A stretch of DNA of 64,000 nt from Mortierella alpina. Taxonomy: Eukaryota; Mortierellomycota; Mortierellomycetes; Mortierellales; Mortierellaceae. The stretch spans positions 1,116,001 to 1,180,000 of the forward strand of contig JANATF010000003.1 of assembly GCA_029449245.1 (NCBI GenBank), written 5' to 3'. This document shows, piece after piece, positions 53,922 through 64,000 of this stretch. The notes under the pieces are model-generated. The model did not search any database and was not told the DNA's origin. It worked only from the letters and a program-made list of their open reading frames with translations. A program made the position numbers and the translations under genes. Position 1 is the first letter of the stretch. The number at the start of each line of letters is the position of its first letter.

Positions 53922-56110
53922 GTGAGGGCTATGGAGTGGGAACATCTTCTGGCAACCCTCGATGTCGGAGCCCTTTCCGCCAATCTGGGTCGAGCCCTTG
54001 GCCGGGATTCTGACTTGGTATCTAAAGTCAACACATGCATCAAGGGGATTGTCCGAGTCGCGGCTCACGTCAAGCGCTTGGGGCAATATCTCACCGTGCG
54101 CTATATTGAGAAGGTTTTGGATCCACATACTCTAAACAATAGCCAGCTATTGAGCTATTTGAATCAAAGCCAAGGCAAGCGCAGCGGGCAATTCGAGTGA
54201 TCCTAATCGGCAGACTGCAAAGTCAGCGGATGAAGACGACAACGAGGACACGGACGATGACACACGGCGCCAACAATCGGAGCAGCAGCAGTTTTGCTCG
54301 ATACTTCTAAGCATCTCTGCCACAACAGCCTCAACTCTATTATGATCAATGGCACAGTTAGCAAACGCGTCCAAAAATTTGTACATCGAGCAGTGGAAAT
54401 CGGTCCTATGGAAGGAAATAGGACGGAGGGCGGATTATCCTGCAGTCCTATTGCTCCGCTCAGCTGGATGTCCATTGGTGACAGAGATGAAAAATATATG
54501 CAGGAGGGGCAGCAGCGAGCTCGAAGAGAAGGTATTTATATTGCAAATAGTTTCAATGTAGCAGCACCAAAGAACAAAGCAGCGACAATAGGCTCATCAT
54601 ACTGACCTTGACCGCTCATTTTCGATGGCTGGCGACCATGAAGGCAAAGAGGCTAGTTTCGGCTGCCGCGTGCAGCCAGGTCTAGGCACTGAGCAGCCTT
54701 TCTTATCATTCTCAGAGCGCGAGCTGAGTGAAATGCTGGACAAACCAAACGATCAAGAGTTACCAACAAAGGCTTGCGCTGATATAATCAAGACTTGTGC
54801 CCATCCTTGGTCGACCTAAAGGAAATTTGGATTGGAGGCTGTCCGGGTACTTCATAGCACTCCTGCTTTCGAATGTCGGCAGAGGCAAAGTACGCAAAGT
54901 TCCCAGGGAGTACAAGGATCCAACATGCTTGATGGCGCTAAACGATACGTCGACATATCCGGACCATTCGCGCGCTCGGCTTCGATCCTCAGACTCTTTC
55001 CGCACACAGCATTTGTTTGAGTCCAACTTCGGTCAAGAGGTTTCCCTGTGCTCTCTCAGAACAGATGGCTTCAGTCTTCAACTGCTTGCCTTTAAGATGA
55101 AAGAGCTGAACTTGGCAAAATACAAGTGGCCTTCACCAGATGTTTTGCGCAACCTATGAGCCCCCAAAGGTTGCAGGGGTGGACTACTACTTGACCAAGG
55201 CTCGCGATATTGTGAATACGTCGCAGGACGTTGCTACCTTGTGAGCTGTGCTCCGGACGAATCCAAGATCCTGGGCATCGATCTCAACCAGGCTTGTGTG
55301 GTTGGATCAAGCACGTTGCTGCCCGAGCCGCTTCCCACGACCAAGGCGACAAACAGGACTTAGATCACCTTTTCCAATCTCGCAGTCAAGCAGAAAGCCG
55401 TGTACCAGCTCGAGTTTAAGCATAGACGATGGATGCAGGAGCAAAAGGCTAACAAGTTAGGCGCAGGCGTGGGGTCCATCAGCGACAGTGAGTCTGCTCC
55501 GCCACGACGACGCCTGCTTCACGGATCACACTGAGCGGAGAGACTAGGAGAAGGGATACCTCGACACGTTGTACAACGTCAGCATCGCTTCAAGAAGCAC
55601 AAATGGGACGTACGCAGACCAAAGGAAGAGGAATATTTAGTCATGACTGATTGCTTGCTCTGGTTGGTAGGTCGAGTGACGCGCAGCGTGACGAAGCCAA
55701 CAAGGGTATCATTGGAGTTGGCCCGGGCAATTCCCGGGCAAGTTCTCGTCTCAATCCTGCTTTGTTCCAAAGGTAATAAATAACAGCGTTGACATTTGCA
55801 ACGTGCAAAGCATGTAGTAGTTTAATGCACAGCCACGTTCTAACTCAACCGCTTTTGACTTTTAGGCGAGGTCACTGGGGTACAATGGTGTTGGATTCAA
55901 TTGAATACTATATACTCGAAAATGTGCCCCAAGCACCAGGAGTTCGTGTGTCAAGGCGAGATTCGTAGGCTCTATTGTTCCAAATACAAAAGCTTCTTGC
56001 GCCGCGACATCATTGCGCCGCACAATACTTGTGATATCATTCGAAGCCACTTGAGGGATCAGCAGCCTGAATACCTTCAGCCAGTCGATAAAGAAGGCCG
56101 TCTCCCCTGA
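53922..56110 (+). pseudogene. Element D: decayed Fanzor of the A subfamily
   Basis: Plus-strand relic in several frames. An N-terminal helical part lies at 53922-54200 (TLDVGALSANLGRALGRDSD, later RVAAHVKRLGQYLTVRYIEK). The ILGIDLNQACVVG motif (Asp near 55279) is the RuvC-I site. A GT-AG intron (55773-55865) lies at nearly the same place as in A and B. It is followed by RGHWGTMVLDSIEYY, a one-base frameshift, SKMCPKHQEFVCQ, RLYCSKYKSF and RRDIIAPHNTC, a damaged zinc ribbon with the RuvC-III Asp. Stops and frameshifts make it non-functional. No XPG-like partner is visible upstream. Confidence 0.65.
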
Positions 56111-56191
56111 ACGAAGCGGTAGGCCGACACCAGGTAAGAATCAGAGTAGCCAGAAACGATCAACCAGTAACCAGGCAAGCGCACTACAACG

Positions 56192-56245
56192 AAGTTTTAA
56201 TTGGCTGGTTGGAATTAAGAGCAATAGGAAATAAGGAAACTTGAA
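56192..56245. repeat. Direct repeat matching sequence 2.7 kb upstream
   Basis: ATTGGCTGGTTGGAATTAAG followed by GGAAATAAGGAAA closely matches the sequence at 53437-53486 (ATTGGCTGGAGGAAATAAAA ... GGAAATAAGGAAA) in the same orientation. The two copies bracket element D and its leader. ATTGGCTGG is an inverted CCAAT box. The right copy sits about 100 bp upstream of SAM37 and is probably part of its promoter. Confidence 0.6.
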
Positions 56246-56305
56246 CTTGGTGGCGATATTTGATCCGAAACGAGTTCTAATCATTTCACCCGCCCATCCT
56301 TTGTC

Positions 56306-57819
56306 ATGCCAATAGCGGAACTTTACATCTACGGCCCAGGTCTCGGGCTACCATCGATCGACGCTCAATGCTTAGCTTTAATCTCGTACCTCAGCATCGT
56401 CTCACATCAGGAGTACACGATTATTGAATGCAACGACGCTCGGATCTCGCCTACAGGTATTGCTTAAGCAAACTATGCACCGCTTTGTAGTCAAAGAAAC
56501 TTTGCGTGCTATTACTGTAGAGTGACTGATCAGGCTCCACATAGGCGAATTGCCATTGCTGCGCATCGGCAGGAATCGGATTGCAGGAACCAACAGAATC
56601 ATGTCATACCTGGCAAAAACTGTACGTCTAAATCTTTTCAATGCACTCTGTGATAAGCACGACTAGTAGGCTTCCGATTACAGCGTTTCTTTCGTACTGA
56701 CAGTCCTATTCGCGGAACAGGGATATGATGCAGACGAAGATTTGTCAAAAGAGGAGCTTTCCAAATCTGTCGCCTACTTGGCTCTTGTTGACGATTCTCT
56801 TGCGGATGCTCTAGTAAGTCTCGGCTGGCACTTGTTTGTAATTGGCAGTTGGCAGTTGGCGCCAAGCCCTGACTTGACCTAGTTCTCATCTTGTGTTGAC
56901 CTACTATTCGCATTCATTTGACAGCTCTTTTCATGGTTCGCGGACGCAGACAACTTTCTGGGAGCAACACGCAAAGCCTATTCGAACTTGTTCTCGATAC
57001 CTGCGCGTTACATTCTTCCGATACAAATGCGTAAGGCGGCTCTTCGTCGCGTGCAGACGTATGGCAGTATCACCGAAGGCGGAGCGCTGACCAAAGCGGA
57101 AAACACAAAGGTAGGGAAAATGTCCTGAGGTGGTAGAGGTGCGGAAGGAACCTCCGAAATGGGAATGCCCATAGCTTAATCAAATCACTTTGCACATAGA
57201 TCTACGACATGACGATAGATTGCTACCGTGTCCTGGACATAAAACTGGGCGAGAATGACTTTTTTTGGGGGGTCAAGTAAGAGTCATAACCTGCTGACAG
57301 TGATCTGAACGCGTCAACAACCTCACTACTAATGATTGGGCTCTCCCCATTAGGCCTAGCTCCCTCGATGCCAAAGTATTCGGCTACCTCGCCCTGCAAC
57401 TCTATCCCGATATTCCCAACCCCCGCTTTCAAATAATCCTTACCTCCCAGTTTCCACGCCTGGTTGCCTTCTGTGATCGATGCCGCGACGAGTTCTTCGC
57501 CAACTTGCCAGATTCTTCTAGCCCAACAGAAAACTCACCATTTTGGACAAATCCGTTTCTATCACCCAAGAACTGGTTCAGCAGTACGTTCATCATGTCC
57601 TCAGAACCATCAGCGCAGTCTATGGCTAACGAAAAGCTGGAGCAAACACAGGAGGAACGGGACTTTAATTTGAAGCGATTATTTGCAATTACATTTGGAG
57701 TGGTGGCCATGGTCGCTCACGTTATTTTAAATGGATTGGTTGTTGTTGGAAACGTGGATGAGGAGAAAGAGGAGCTCTGTGTTGTTGCTGGCGCCGTGCA
57801 AGATGATTTAATCGAATAA
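56306..57819 (+). CDS. SAM37: Metaxin / Sam37, mitochondrial outer-membrane sorting and assembly subunit
   Basis: Six exons (56306-56456, 56545-56621, 56721-56813, 56925-57110, 57200-57276, 57354-57819) give 349 aa in consistent phase. The N-terminus reads LYIYGPGLGLPSIDAQCLAL, the hallmark of the Tom37/metaxin thioredoxin-like domain. It is followed by GELPLLRIG, GTNRIMSYLAKT, GYDADEDL, VAYLALVDDSL and the GST-C-like helices (SSLDAKVFGYLALQLYPDIP). A hydrophobic segment near the C-terminus (AITFGVVAMVAHVILNGLVV) is a tail anchor. In yeast the protein works with Sam50 and Sam35 to insert beta-barrel proteins into the outer membrane. Confidence 0.9.
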
Positions 57820-58033
57820 ATCTACCAGTCGACATTGATGTACTTAGGGAATGGCGTGCATGATCATGGGTAAAACGACGGGTATTGGCACAACTCAGAT
57901 AACATGATGCCGCTGAGGATGCTACAAAGGCTAACGCGACGGAAGTTTACCATAGCATCTAAAGCCAAAACAAACACAAAGTTAGTCTCCATACGGTCAT
58001 GTCCGCACGCCCGCTCATACCACAATATACTTA

Positions 58034-61000
58034 CTAAACTAAGCCCGACGCTGTCGGGGGTTGCCCTCGCATCGGCGTGGATGTGGGCGACATGAAGGTG
58101 GGACTAGGGATGGCACTGGTGTGATTGGTGTTGAGGTCAGGGTCATATGATCGCTGAAATGGTGCCAGGGGCGCAGGACGAGGCAGGGTGGCCACGCCAC
58201 TGAGGCCAATGATGGCCGATGCGTGCGTGTCCCGCGGGCGGATCGTGTACCGACCTTTGACCGCGACGCAGTCATGGTTGATGCACTCAACTGCCCCATG
58301 GACACGCACCATCCTGATCGCCTGACCCTTGACGCGCCTCGACCGCATCTGCTGCATCTCCTGGAAGCAGTAGAGACAGACGCGCGACGTGCGAAATTCA
58401 TCCACAATCGCGACCGGGCAATATTGCCGGTGCTGCGCCCGCATCTTACTGCCCCCTCGCCGACTATTGCCTTTCAGCCGAGAACCAACGCAGGTGCCAG
58501 CGTCCCCGATTAACATGATCTGCAGAACAGCCGGCGACCCACCATGATCAGGGCCATTGTTCCTGGACTGAGTAGCCGGTGGAGAATCCGGGAGCTATAT
58601 ATATACAAGAACATCACATAGAGTTCTAACACTCAGAATAAAAGAGAGTCTTACCTGCGCTGACAGCAGCCTTTTGAACGTGACGTCTCTCATCAGCACA
58701 GACCCGCTTCCATCATTTGCCCGTTCTGAGCCGAAGCGTCTGGGCGTCCCTGAGCCGAGCGTTGCTCAGTTCAAACCCCCGCAGCGTCTCCGCCGCCTCC
58801 TTCCTGATCGAGTGTGCCCAGTCAATACTAGCCATCGTGTCCGCCCATGGCAGCGACGCCTTCTTCGTCAAGACAGATGCCATGACCTTGGTGACTGTCT
58901 CTGATTTGGCCAATCTCCGCATCCTCCTCCTGGCCACTACCTTCGCGTGCGAGATCGGTCAATCTGTTGTGCTGTCATTCGGTAGCTTTTGGGAAGCTTT
59001 ATGAACGTGTCAGTGGTCGTCTCAGTCCCTGGCTTTGGCTCTGGTTCTGACATGGGGTCTGGGCTGGGGTCGGTGCCTTGGCTTGGGCTGGGATCGGGGG
59101 CAGGCTTGAGATCAGCGCCTGAATACAGTATGAAAAATAGTAGATAACGTTAAAGATCCAATGTGATACGATCCGAAATGATCATTGTATGAATTCAACA
59201 CCACTGACTTGCCTTGTAGCCTGTCGAATCTGTTCAGATGGCTCTCAATCTGAGGCAGCGTGAGCCCCACGGTCTCCGACATGGTCGCCAAGTCATAATC
59301 CGTTCCACCAAAAACTAACTGCCGATCCTTGCCTCTGCAGTTTTGGAGGAGCTGACTGATGTCCATTTTGTCGGCTCGATCCTCAACGGCTGGGTGATCC
59401 CAAGTCGGAACGCTGTCCCTCACAGGCGCAGAACCTGCTGACGAGTCGGAATTTTCCTGTACAGGGGCTTTATGGACTTTGTTCCAGTAGTACTTTTCCC
59501 TCCGCGTCAACCTCAGCTTCTGCTGGAGCGGAGACAGGACCTTTCTTGCCTCTCTGACACCTATCCTCGTCATGCGTAAAGCCTCGTATGACTCTTTTGT
59601 CCGCTCCTTCTTTTCTGTCTCGACGGCTTCACTCTGTTCTTGGACCAACCGCGCCACCTGGGCCTTGTGATGCTTGACCACCGTCTCCTGCTCCTTCACG
59701 TTATCTGCGCAACTTTCTGCTTTGGTGTACACTTGCCGCTTTGCCAGGCTTGACCGGTGGAACTATCTTGTACAGTAATTCCCAGCTGTGCCTGTGCGAT
59801 TCTTTTTACGCTGATCATACCTGCTAGTCACCGGGTGCCGCTGAGTATCGCCGTCTTTTGTCAGGATTTCTCCCATGATTTGCACTGAGAGCTCGTCAAC
59901 TATTGTGATCCTAAATCATGATCAACAGAATTGTTACTCTTGGTGTTCACTCGTTCACATTCATCGGTAGATTTTGAAGCAGGTAATAGAGGTCAATCAA
60001 GGCTGCTTACCTTTGCGCGAATTGAAGGCCGTGCTTTTTACATGTCCTTGCCACCTCATCCATGTCCAAAACGACCCCAGCACAACGTCCTTATTGGAAG
60101 GTGGGGACGTCACGGCCTTTACGCTGGTTATGGGACTGCCATGGGTGTCCCGAATGTCAAACTAGTTCTCGTTTTCCGAACAAAAAACTTCATAGAGCCC
60201 CACTGCTCCTAGATGCAGTGCATGGACCGAGCCCGTCGATATCTGCGGGGAAATCCTCCTAGTGAATTCGGGATATCCACTTGCCCGCAAAATGGCATTT
60301 CCCATTAGAACGAAGGGAGCGCGCAACGCAACGTGGGCCAGGGGCTTGTCGGCCTTAGTGCCCTCCAAGGCGGGTCGTCTTTTGGGCGCGTAAGGTCGGA
60401 AAAGACTAGCCAGCTCCGCAACCACACTGCACTCCTTGTCCGTAAACTCGTCGTTGGCGAAACCGGAGCGACGTACCCAGCCCATGTCAATCTCTTCGTC
60501 AATGTGGGGCGACTCTACAAGCATTTTCAGCAGAGCTTGCAAAGCCTTCAGACGATCGCGGTTGGGCTCCTTCTCCATTGATGTTGGCTCGTCCGAGAAA
60601 TCGTCCACAGGGGCTTGAGAGAGTGCGGCAACCTGTTCCTGCGAGGGGAGCGTGCCCATAGGAGCCTGAACGGACGTTGCGGGCTGATCGAGAATTGGAG
60701 GCGCCAGAAGGGTCGGGGCTGGAGCGAGGTCATTGGGTGCCTTGCTTGGGTCAACGGCGCTGCCTTTTAAAAGTGCCTTCTCCAGTTGTTCTTCAATAGG
60801 CGGGAGATTAACCTGGACACCAACTGGCCTCACCGCAACTAGGTCGATCAGCTGCTTGGCTATGCCCTGTATCCGTGAATCGCTGGGATGGGAGGAGCAA
60901 AGTAGAGGAGCCAGTTCGTCGCAAAGGTGCCTGATCCTCATCTTCCACTCTGGCTTATAGCTTTAGGTTGTTTTGCAATCTCCCGCCTCTTTTGAGCTGC

Positions 61001-61420
61001 CTGCAAGATCCTAGCCTTGTTCTTTTTCTCTCGTTCAGGGGCCAGACGAAGGCGAAGGAGGATTCTGAATGTGTAGTACATGCACAGTTCGTACGCTGAT
61101 CCATCCCAAAGATTACCCACTGCGGTAGCAAGTGTTTTAGATGCTCTGTGATGGTGCTTGAAAGCCCTACAGGGGACGACGACTGAGACAAGGGCGAGAT
61201 CTCGGATAGCTCGGAGATCAACTCAACGATCTTGTCCCAAAGGGGGTGCTTGCTGTCGGCATTGGAGCCACTCACGCCAAAAAAAAGCAGCGTACAAGGA
61301 ACTGGCGCACTGAGCAGAAAAGATCTTGGTCAGATCTGCTAGAGGCTCGGACTTTTTGTCTTTGAGGCCACGCTCTAAGGCGCCCTGAAGCAGATCGGGT
61401 AGCTCAGAGACTTGGACCAA
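58034..61420 (-). pseudogene. Element E: decayed TnpB/Fanzor-type gene of another subfamily
   Basis: Minus-strand relic about 3.4 kb long in several frames. Its segments are LVQVSELPDLLQGALERGL (61420-61350); a helical domain; a Pro-rich linker at 60900-60600; a TAG near 60162; GSF and, one base out of frame, MDEVARTCKKHGLQFAQR (about 60090-60010); a long coiled coil (59730-59500); RQLVFGGTDYDLATM (probable RuvC-I Asp, about 59315-59275); KVMASVLTKKASLPWADTMA (58900-58840); and LIGDAGTCVGSRLKGNSRRG. The C-terminus is VDEFRTSRVCLYCFQEM with C-x2-C, CINHDC, and RDTHASAIIGLSG (RuvC-III Asp). The VDEFRTS plus ribbon plus RD signature is that of TnpB-like proteins. Frameshift and stop codons make it inactive. 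No XPG-like partner was seen. Confidence 0.6.
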
Positions 61421-62410
61421 GGGGTCGATCTCGGCTCGGAAAACAAGGTCGGATGGAAGTGCTTTGCGTAAATCGAATGTATGCGTGATGGGTTCTGGCA
61501 GTCCGATCTCACCATTTAAACGGAAGAGTTGAAGGCGTTCCTAGCCAACAATAAGACCGCTGCTGCGAAAAGCCCAGGGCTGCAGCGAAAAGCGCGTTGT
61601 CGAGAGTTGTTGGTAGAGCTGGTGTTACGAAAAAAGGTCGTGAGACAGGGTCATAATGCTGCGGAAGGACGTGCAATCATTTATTGTCTAGTCGAAAACT
61701 ATGACGCGTAATAGTGAGAAAGAACCGGAGTGGTGATGGGGAAGAAAAAGTCGAGTAGAGGAGCATGAAGAAACAAGATGATTTTTTTTTGTGGCTGGCA
61801 TTCAGTACTCATGTACTCATTGCTAATCTGCTTTGACTTTTTGGCGCAAAAATCCGCTTTTGCGGGGGAGAGGGGGTCGCACTCGCAAATGCACTCACTT
61901 ACATAACACGGACCCCTGTGTTCCACGCGCGCTTTATTTTTATACTGTTTTTACAGTTGCTGTTTCTCAGTGATGCACTGATCGTGCATCTGCTTTGCAG
62001 TCTATGTCAATGGTCTTTTCTCGCATTGCGTTTTGCCATTTCGACTTTGCACACACAAGTGCCAACCATCCTTATCTTTGGTTGTATTTTTATGACAGCT
62101 GTCGTTCTGCAGACGCATACTCTGTCGCTGGGTTTCTATCTTTTGTCCCATCATATACACGATAGGTTTCTCGTTTTTCCCTATCTCTATCTATGTCGAA
62201 GGCTTGCCCGATCTTCACTGTTTTCCTTCTTCTACTGAACCCATATTGAGCTGTACACTCATTTGGATCCAGTACTTCTAGCAAACAAACATTTGTCATA
62301 GCAAGGTCAAGATCACACCACCAGCCGCTGAAAATCAAGCACGCGCCGTCCAGCAGTGCATTCGTGCAGTACAACAGCATTTATTTTGACAGCCTATAGA
62401 TAGTTGCAGT
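61421..62410. other. Intergenic region, no gene seen
   Basis: The left end is the 5' flank of element E. The plus-strand hydrophobic frame at 61918-62238 comes from T-rich DNA and is not supported. A poly-T/A tract lies near 61780. Confidence 0.45.
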
Positions 62411-63134
62411 TTAGTTGTTGTAACACCACTGGACGCTGCCATCGTCCTTTGCGATCGCAGGGCTGGTCCGATGGAACATGTTCCTGGCGCGAATGTACGG
62501 GTCCATCTTGAAGAACGCTACCCGCAGATTCTTCGCCACCTCCTCGCGCTCCTTCTCAACCTCCTCCTCGGACCTTGCCGTCATCGCCTCGGGTGTCCCA
62601 GCCTTGGTCCACTCTCTCGTCAATGCCTCGAATCTCCAGCGGAGGGCCTCCCATTCCGCAGTCAGCTTCTCCTTGGTCTCTGTGTCCTCCATGCAACTGT
62701 TTTCTCCTGGCTGGGCACGCGGGTACGAGTACGTGTACTTGTCCAGACCACCCTTGTACCGATCTGGCAAATGCTTTGCAGGGATATAGTCGAGCAAATC
62801 CTTGTCTGATCGCGTGAACCGGATCTTGGAGGCGACGACTGGATCGAGCCATGGTTCAATGACCTTCCACACGCCCCAGAACACAAGGGGAGCTCCGTGG
62901 ATGAGGACTCTCCCGAGGGACTCGGGGTAGTATGCTTCAAAGGCGGTGATCAGATACCGTAGCATGGCAAAATCCATATTGGAGAGCGAGAAGCCCGTGA
63001 GGTCAAAGACGAGACACACAGTCTCCACTGGATGTTCGAGCAGGACGCGCGCACACTCCATCACATAGACGGTCAACTTTTCGAGGGTCTTGACAGGCTG
63101 GTCATTAGGTTTGTGTAGACGCACATTGAGGTAC
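62411..63134 (-). CDS. CRAL-TRIO (Sec14-like) lipid-binding protein, 5' exons not found
   Basis: The last exon encodes about 240 aa from YLNVRLHKPNDQPVKTLEK through VCLVFDLTGFSLSNMD, FEAYYPESLGRVLIHGAPLV, WKVIEPWLDPVVASKIRF and LLDYIPAKHLPDRYKGG, the core of a CRAL-TRIO domain. A helical, charged C-terminus ends in SVQWCYNN. A clear acceptor (GATAG) precedes it at 63135. The preceding exons with the CRAL-TRIO-N helices should lie upstream, but the adjoining 200 bp have only a doubtful candidate (reading KERHRVVA) and the next DNA belongs to the divergent gene at 63342. The gene may therefore be 5'-truncated. Proteins of this family bind and transfer phosphatidylinositol or similar lipids. Confidence 0.75.
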
Positions 63135-63341
63135 CTATCATGGTCGCATCGGAATCAAACAGAAGAACTGAGTATATAATATAGAACCGGAGGTATATAA
63201 AGATAAAAAAGTATGTGAAGACAACACTAGTTGCGTACTTACGCCACGACGCGGTGCCTTTCTTTTTTTCACTTCTTCCATCTCTACCCCTTTCCTCATT
63301 ACCTTCCCTCTCACGACCTTCGTAAAGGTACCACCAACGCG

Positions 63342-64000
63342 ATGTGCGCCCACAAGCCCATTCAAACGTTAACAGAGACAGAACCTTCACGCCGAACAAG
63401 GGGGAAAGTATCCACCTCTTCGTCAACACGTTCATCTGTAACATCTTTGCCTTCCATCAGGCCAACTGCCTCCACCTCTCAAACTCGACATTCGGCAAAA
63501 GGATCAACCAAAAGAAAACCAATAACAACACCCAAGGAACCCAGCGAAAAGATCACACCACTGACACGGCTCAATCTTGATCTTTTGGACAAAACGCGAC
63601 TGGTAAGACCACACAGCACGTAATGAAAACAAAAAACAACTTCCTCCTAATTAACCAGCGTAATTTTGCATGCTCCATCACAGAGTGACGAGGTTTCCGT
63701 ATCTCCTAGCTTGCCTGACGACGACTCGGTGTCTTCTAGCTCTACTAACGACGACTTTGATCCCGTTGATGGCGTGGAGGCCATCTTGCACCTCCTTATG
63801 AAGAATGTATCTTCGAACACGGAAGCACTTTTCGGCTTCGTAGACTGCGCCAAAGACGTGACTCTGGAGACGACAATTCTGGGAAAGAGGAAAGCGGATG
63901 AAGAGGCAGACCTAGCGTCACCTGCAGGCAAACAGGACACTATTAAATCGACCCAACCAGCCAAGGACAACCGTGCTTCACCTAAAAGGGAAACGAAGCG
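63342..64000 (+). CDS. Partial hypothetical protein, runs off the right edge
   Basis: Exon 63342-63602 and exon from 63684, phase 0, join to a frame open to the window end (192 aa visible). The product is Ser/Thr/Lys-rich with an acidic second part (SDEVSVSPSLPDDDSVSSSS) and a short helical region (GVEAILHLLMKNVSSNTEAL). No family recognised. The minus-strand frame at 63970-63647 is its shadow. Confidence 0.5.

Noticed and set aside
61918-62238. 106-aa hydrophobic frame resembling a membrane protein
   Set aside because: T-rich DNA gives hydrophobic codons by chance; no promoter, splice or family evidence.

Overview
The window looks like nuclear DNA of a filamentous fungus, most probably Mucoromycota close to Mortierella/Linnemannia. 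That placement is inferred from gene content and style: compact genes with many 70-130 nt GT-AG introns, roughly balanced base composition, polyglutamine/CT/CA-rich low-complexity stretches, and repeated Fanzor-type insertions. Exon structures below were built by eye from splice motifs, frame continuity and family resemblance; nothing was searched.

Housekeeping layer. From left to right: a polyQ/basic protein of unknown role (+, 1.6-3.1 kb); ribosomal protein eL20 (+, 3.5-4.9); a DDHD-domain phospholipase A1 (-, 5.2-8.9); nucleolar RNA-binding protein Nop12 (-, 9.0-10.8); a Sds3/Dep1 subunit of the Rpd3-Sin3 deacetylase (+, 11.9-15.2); an unrecognised ORF (-, 16.3-17.1); ESCRT-III protein Did2/CHMP1 (+, 17.0-18.1); ALG6 glucosyltransferase (-, 18.2-20.4); a large Myb/SANT protein (-, 20.5-22.6); a ZNF511-like zinc-finger protein (-, 27.8-29.1) sharing a 153-bp promoter with NDUFAF6 (+, 29.3-30.6); CPA1 with an intron-split arginine attenuator uORF (+, 38.2-40.2); a Ppn2-like polyphosphatase (+, 41.0-42.2); PEP carboxykinase PCK1 (+, 43.2-45.0); a secreted PL14-type polysaccharide lyase (-, 48.0-49.2); tRNA-Gly and tRNA-Val (-, 53.2-53.4); metaxin/SAM37 (+, 56.3-57.8); a CRAL-TRIO protein (-, 62.4-63.1) and a partial unknown gene (+, 63.3 to the right edge).

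Mobile layer. Between 22.8 and 61.4 kb lie five loci with the signature of eukaryotic TnpB homologues (Fanzor/OrfB: RuvC-type catalytic motif plus C-terminal zinc ribbon): A (22.8-27.0, -), B (33.4-37.0, +), C (45.3-47.5, -), D (53.9-56.1, +) and E (58.0-61.4, -). B is largely intact; A, C, D and E carry frameshifts and/or stops. In A and B the Fanzor part is directly preceded, same strand, by an XPG/FEN1-like PIN nuclease. In B the two ORFs overlap as ATGA; in A an 82-nt GT-AG intron would fuse them in frame. A, B and D share an intron just before the zinc ribbon. C is interrupted by a 238-bp hAT-like MITE with a perfect 8-bp target duplication. This paired or fused two-nuclease module is the most striking candidate for an undescribed system.

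The 49.2-53.2 kb stretch is a repeat-rich zone with fold-back repeats, tandem about 70-bp units and a possible decayed F-box gene.
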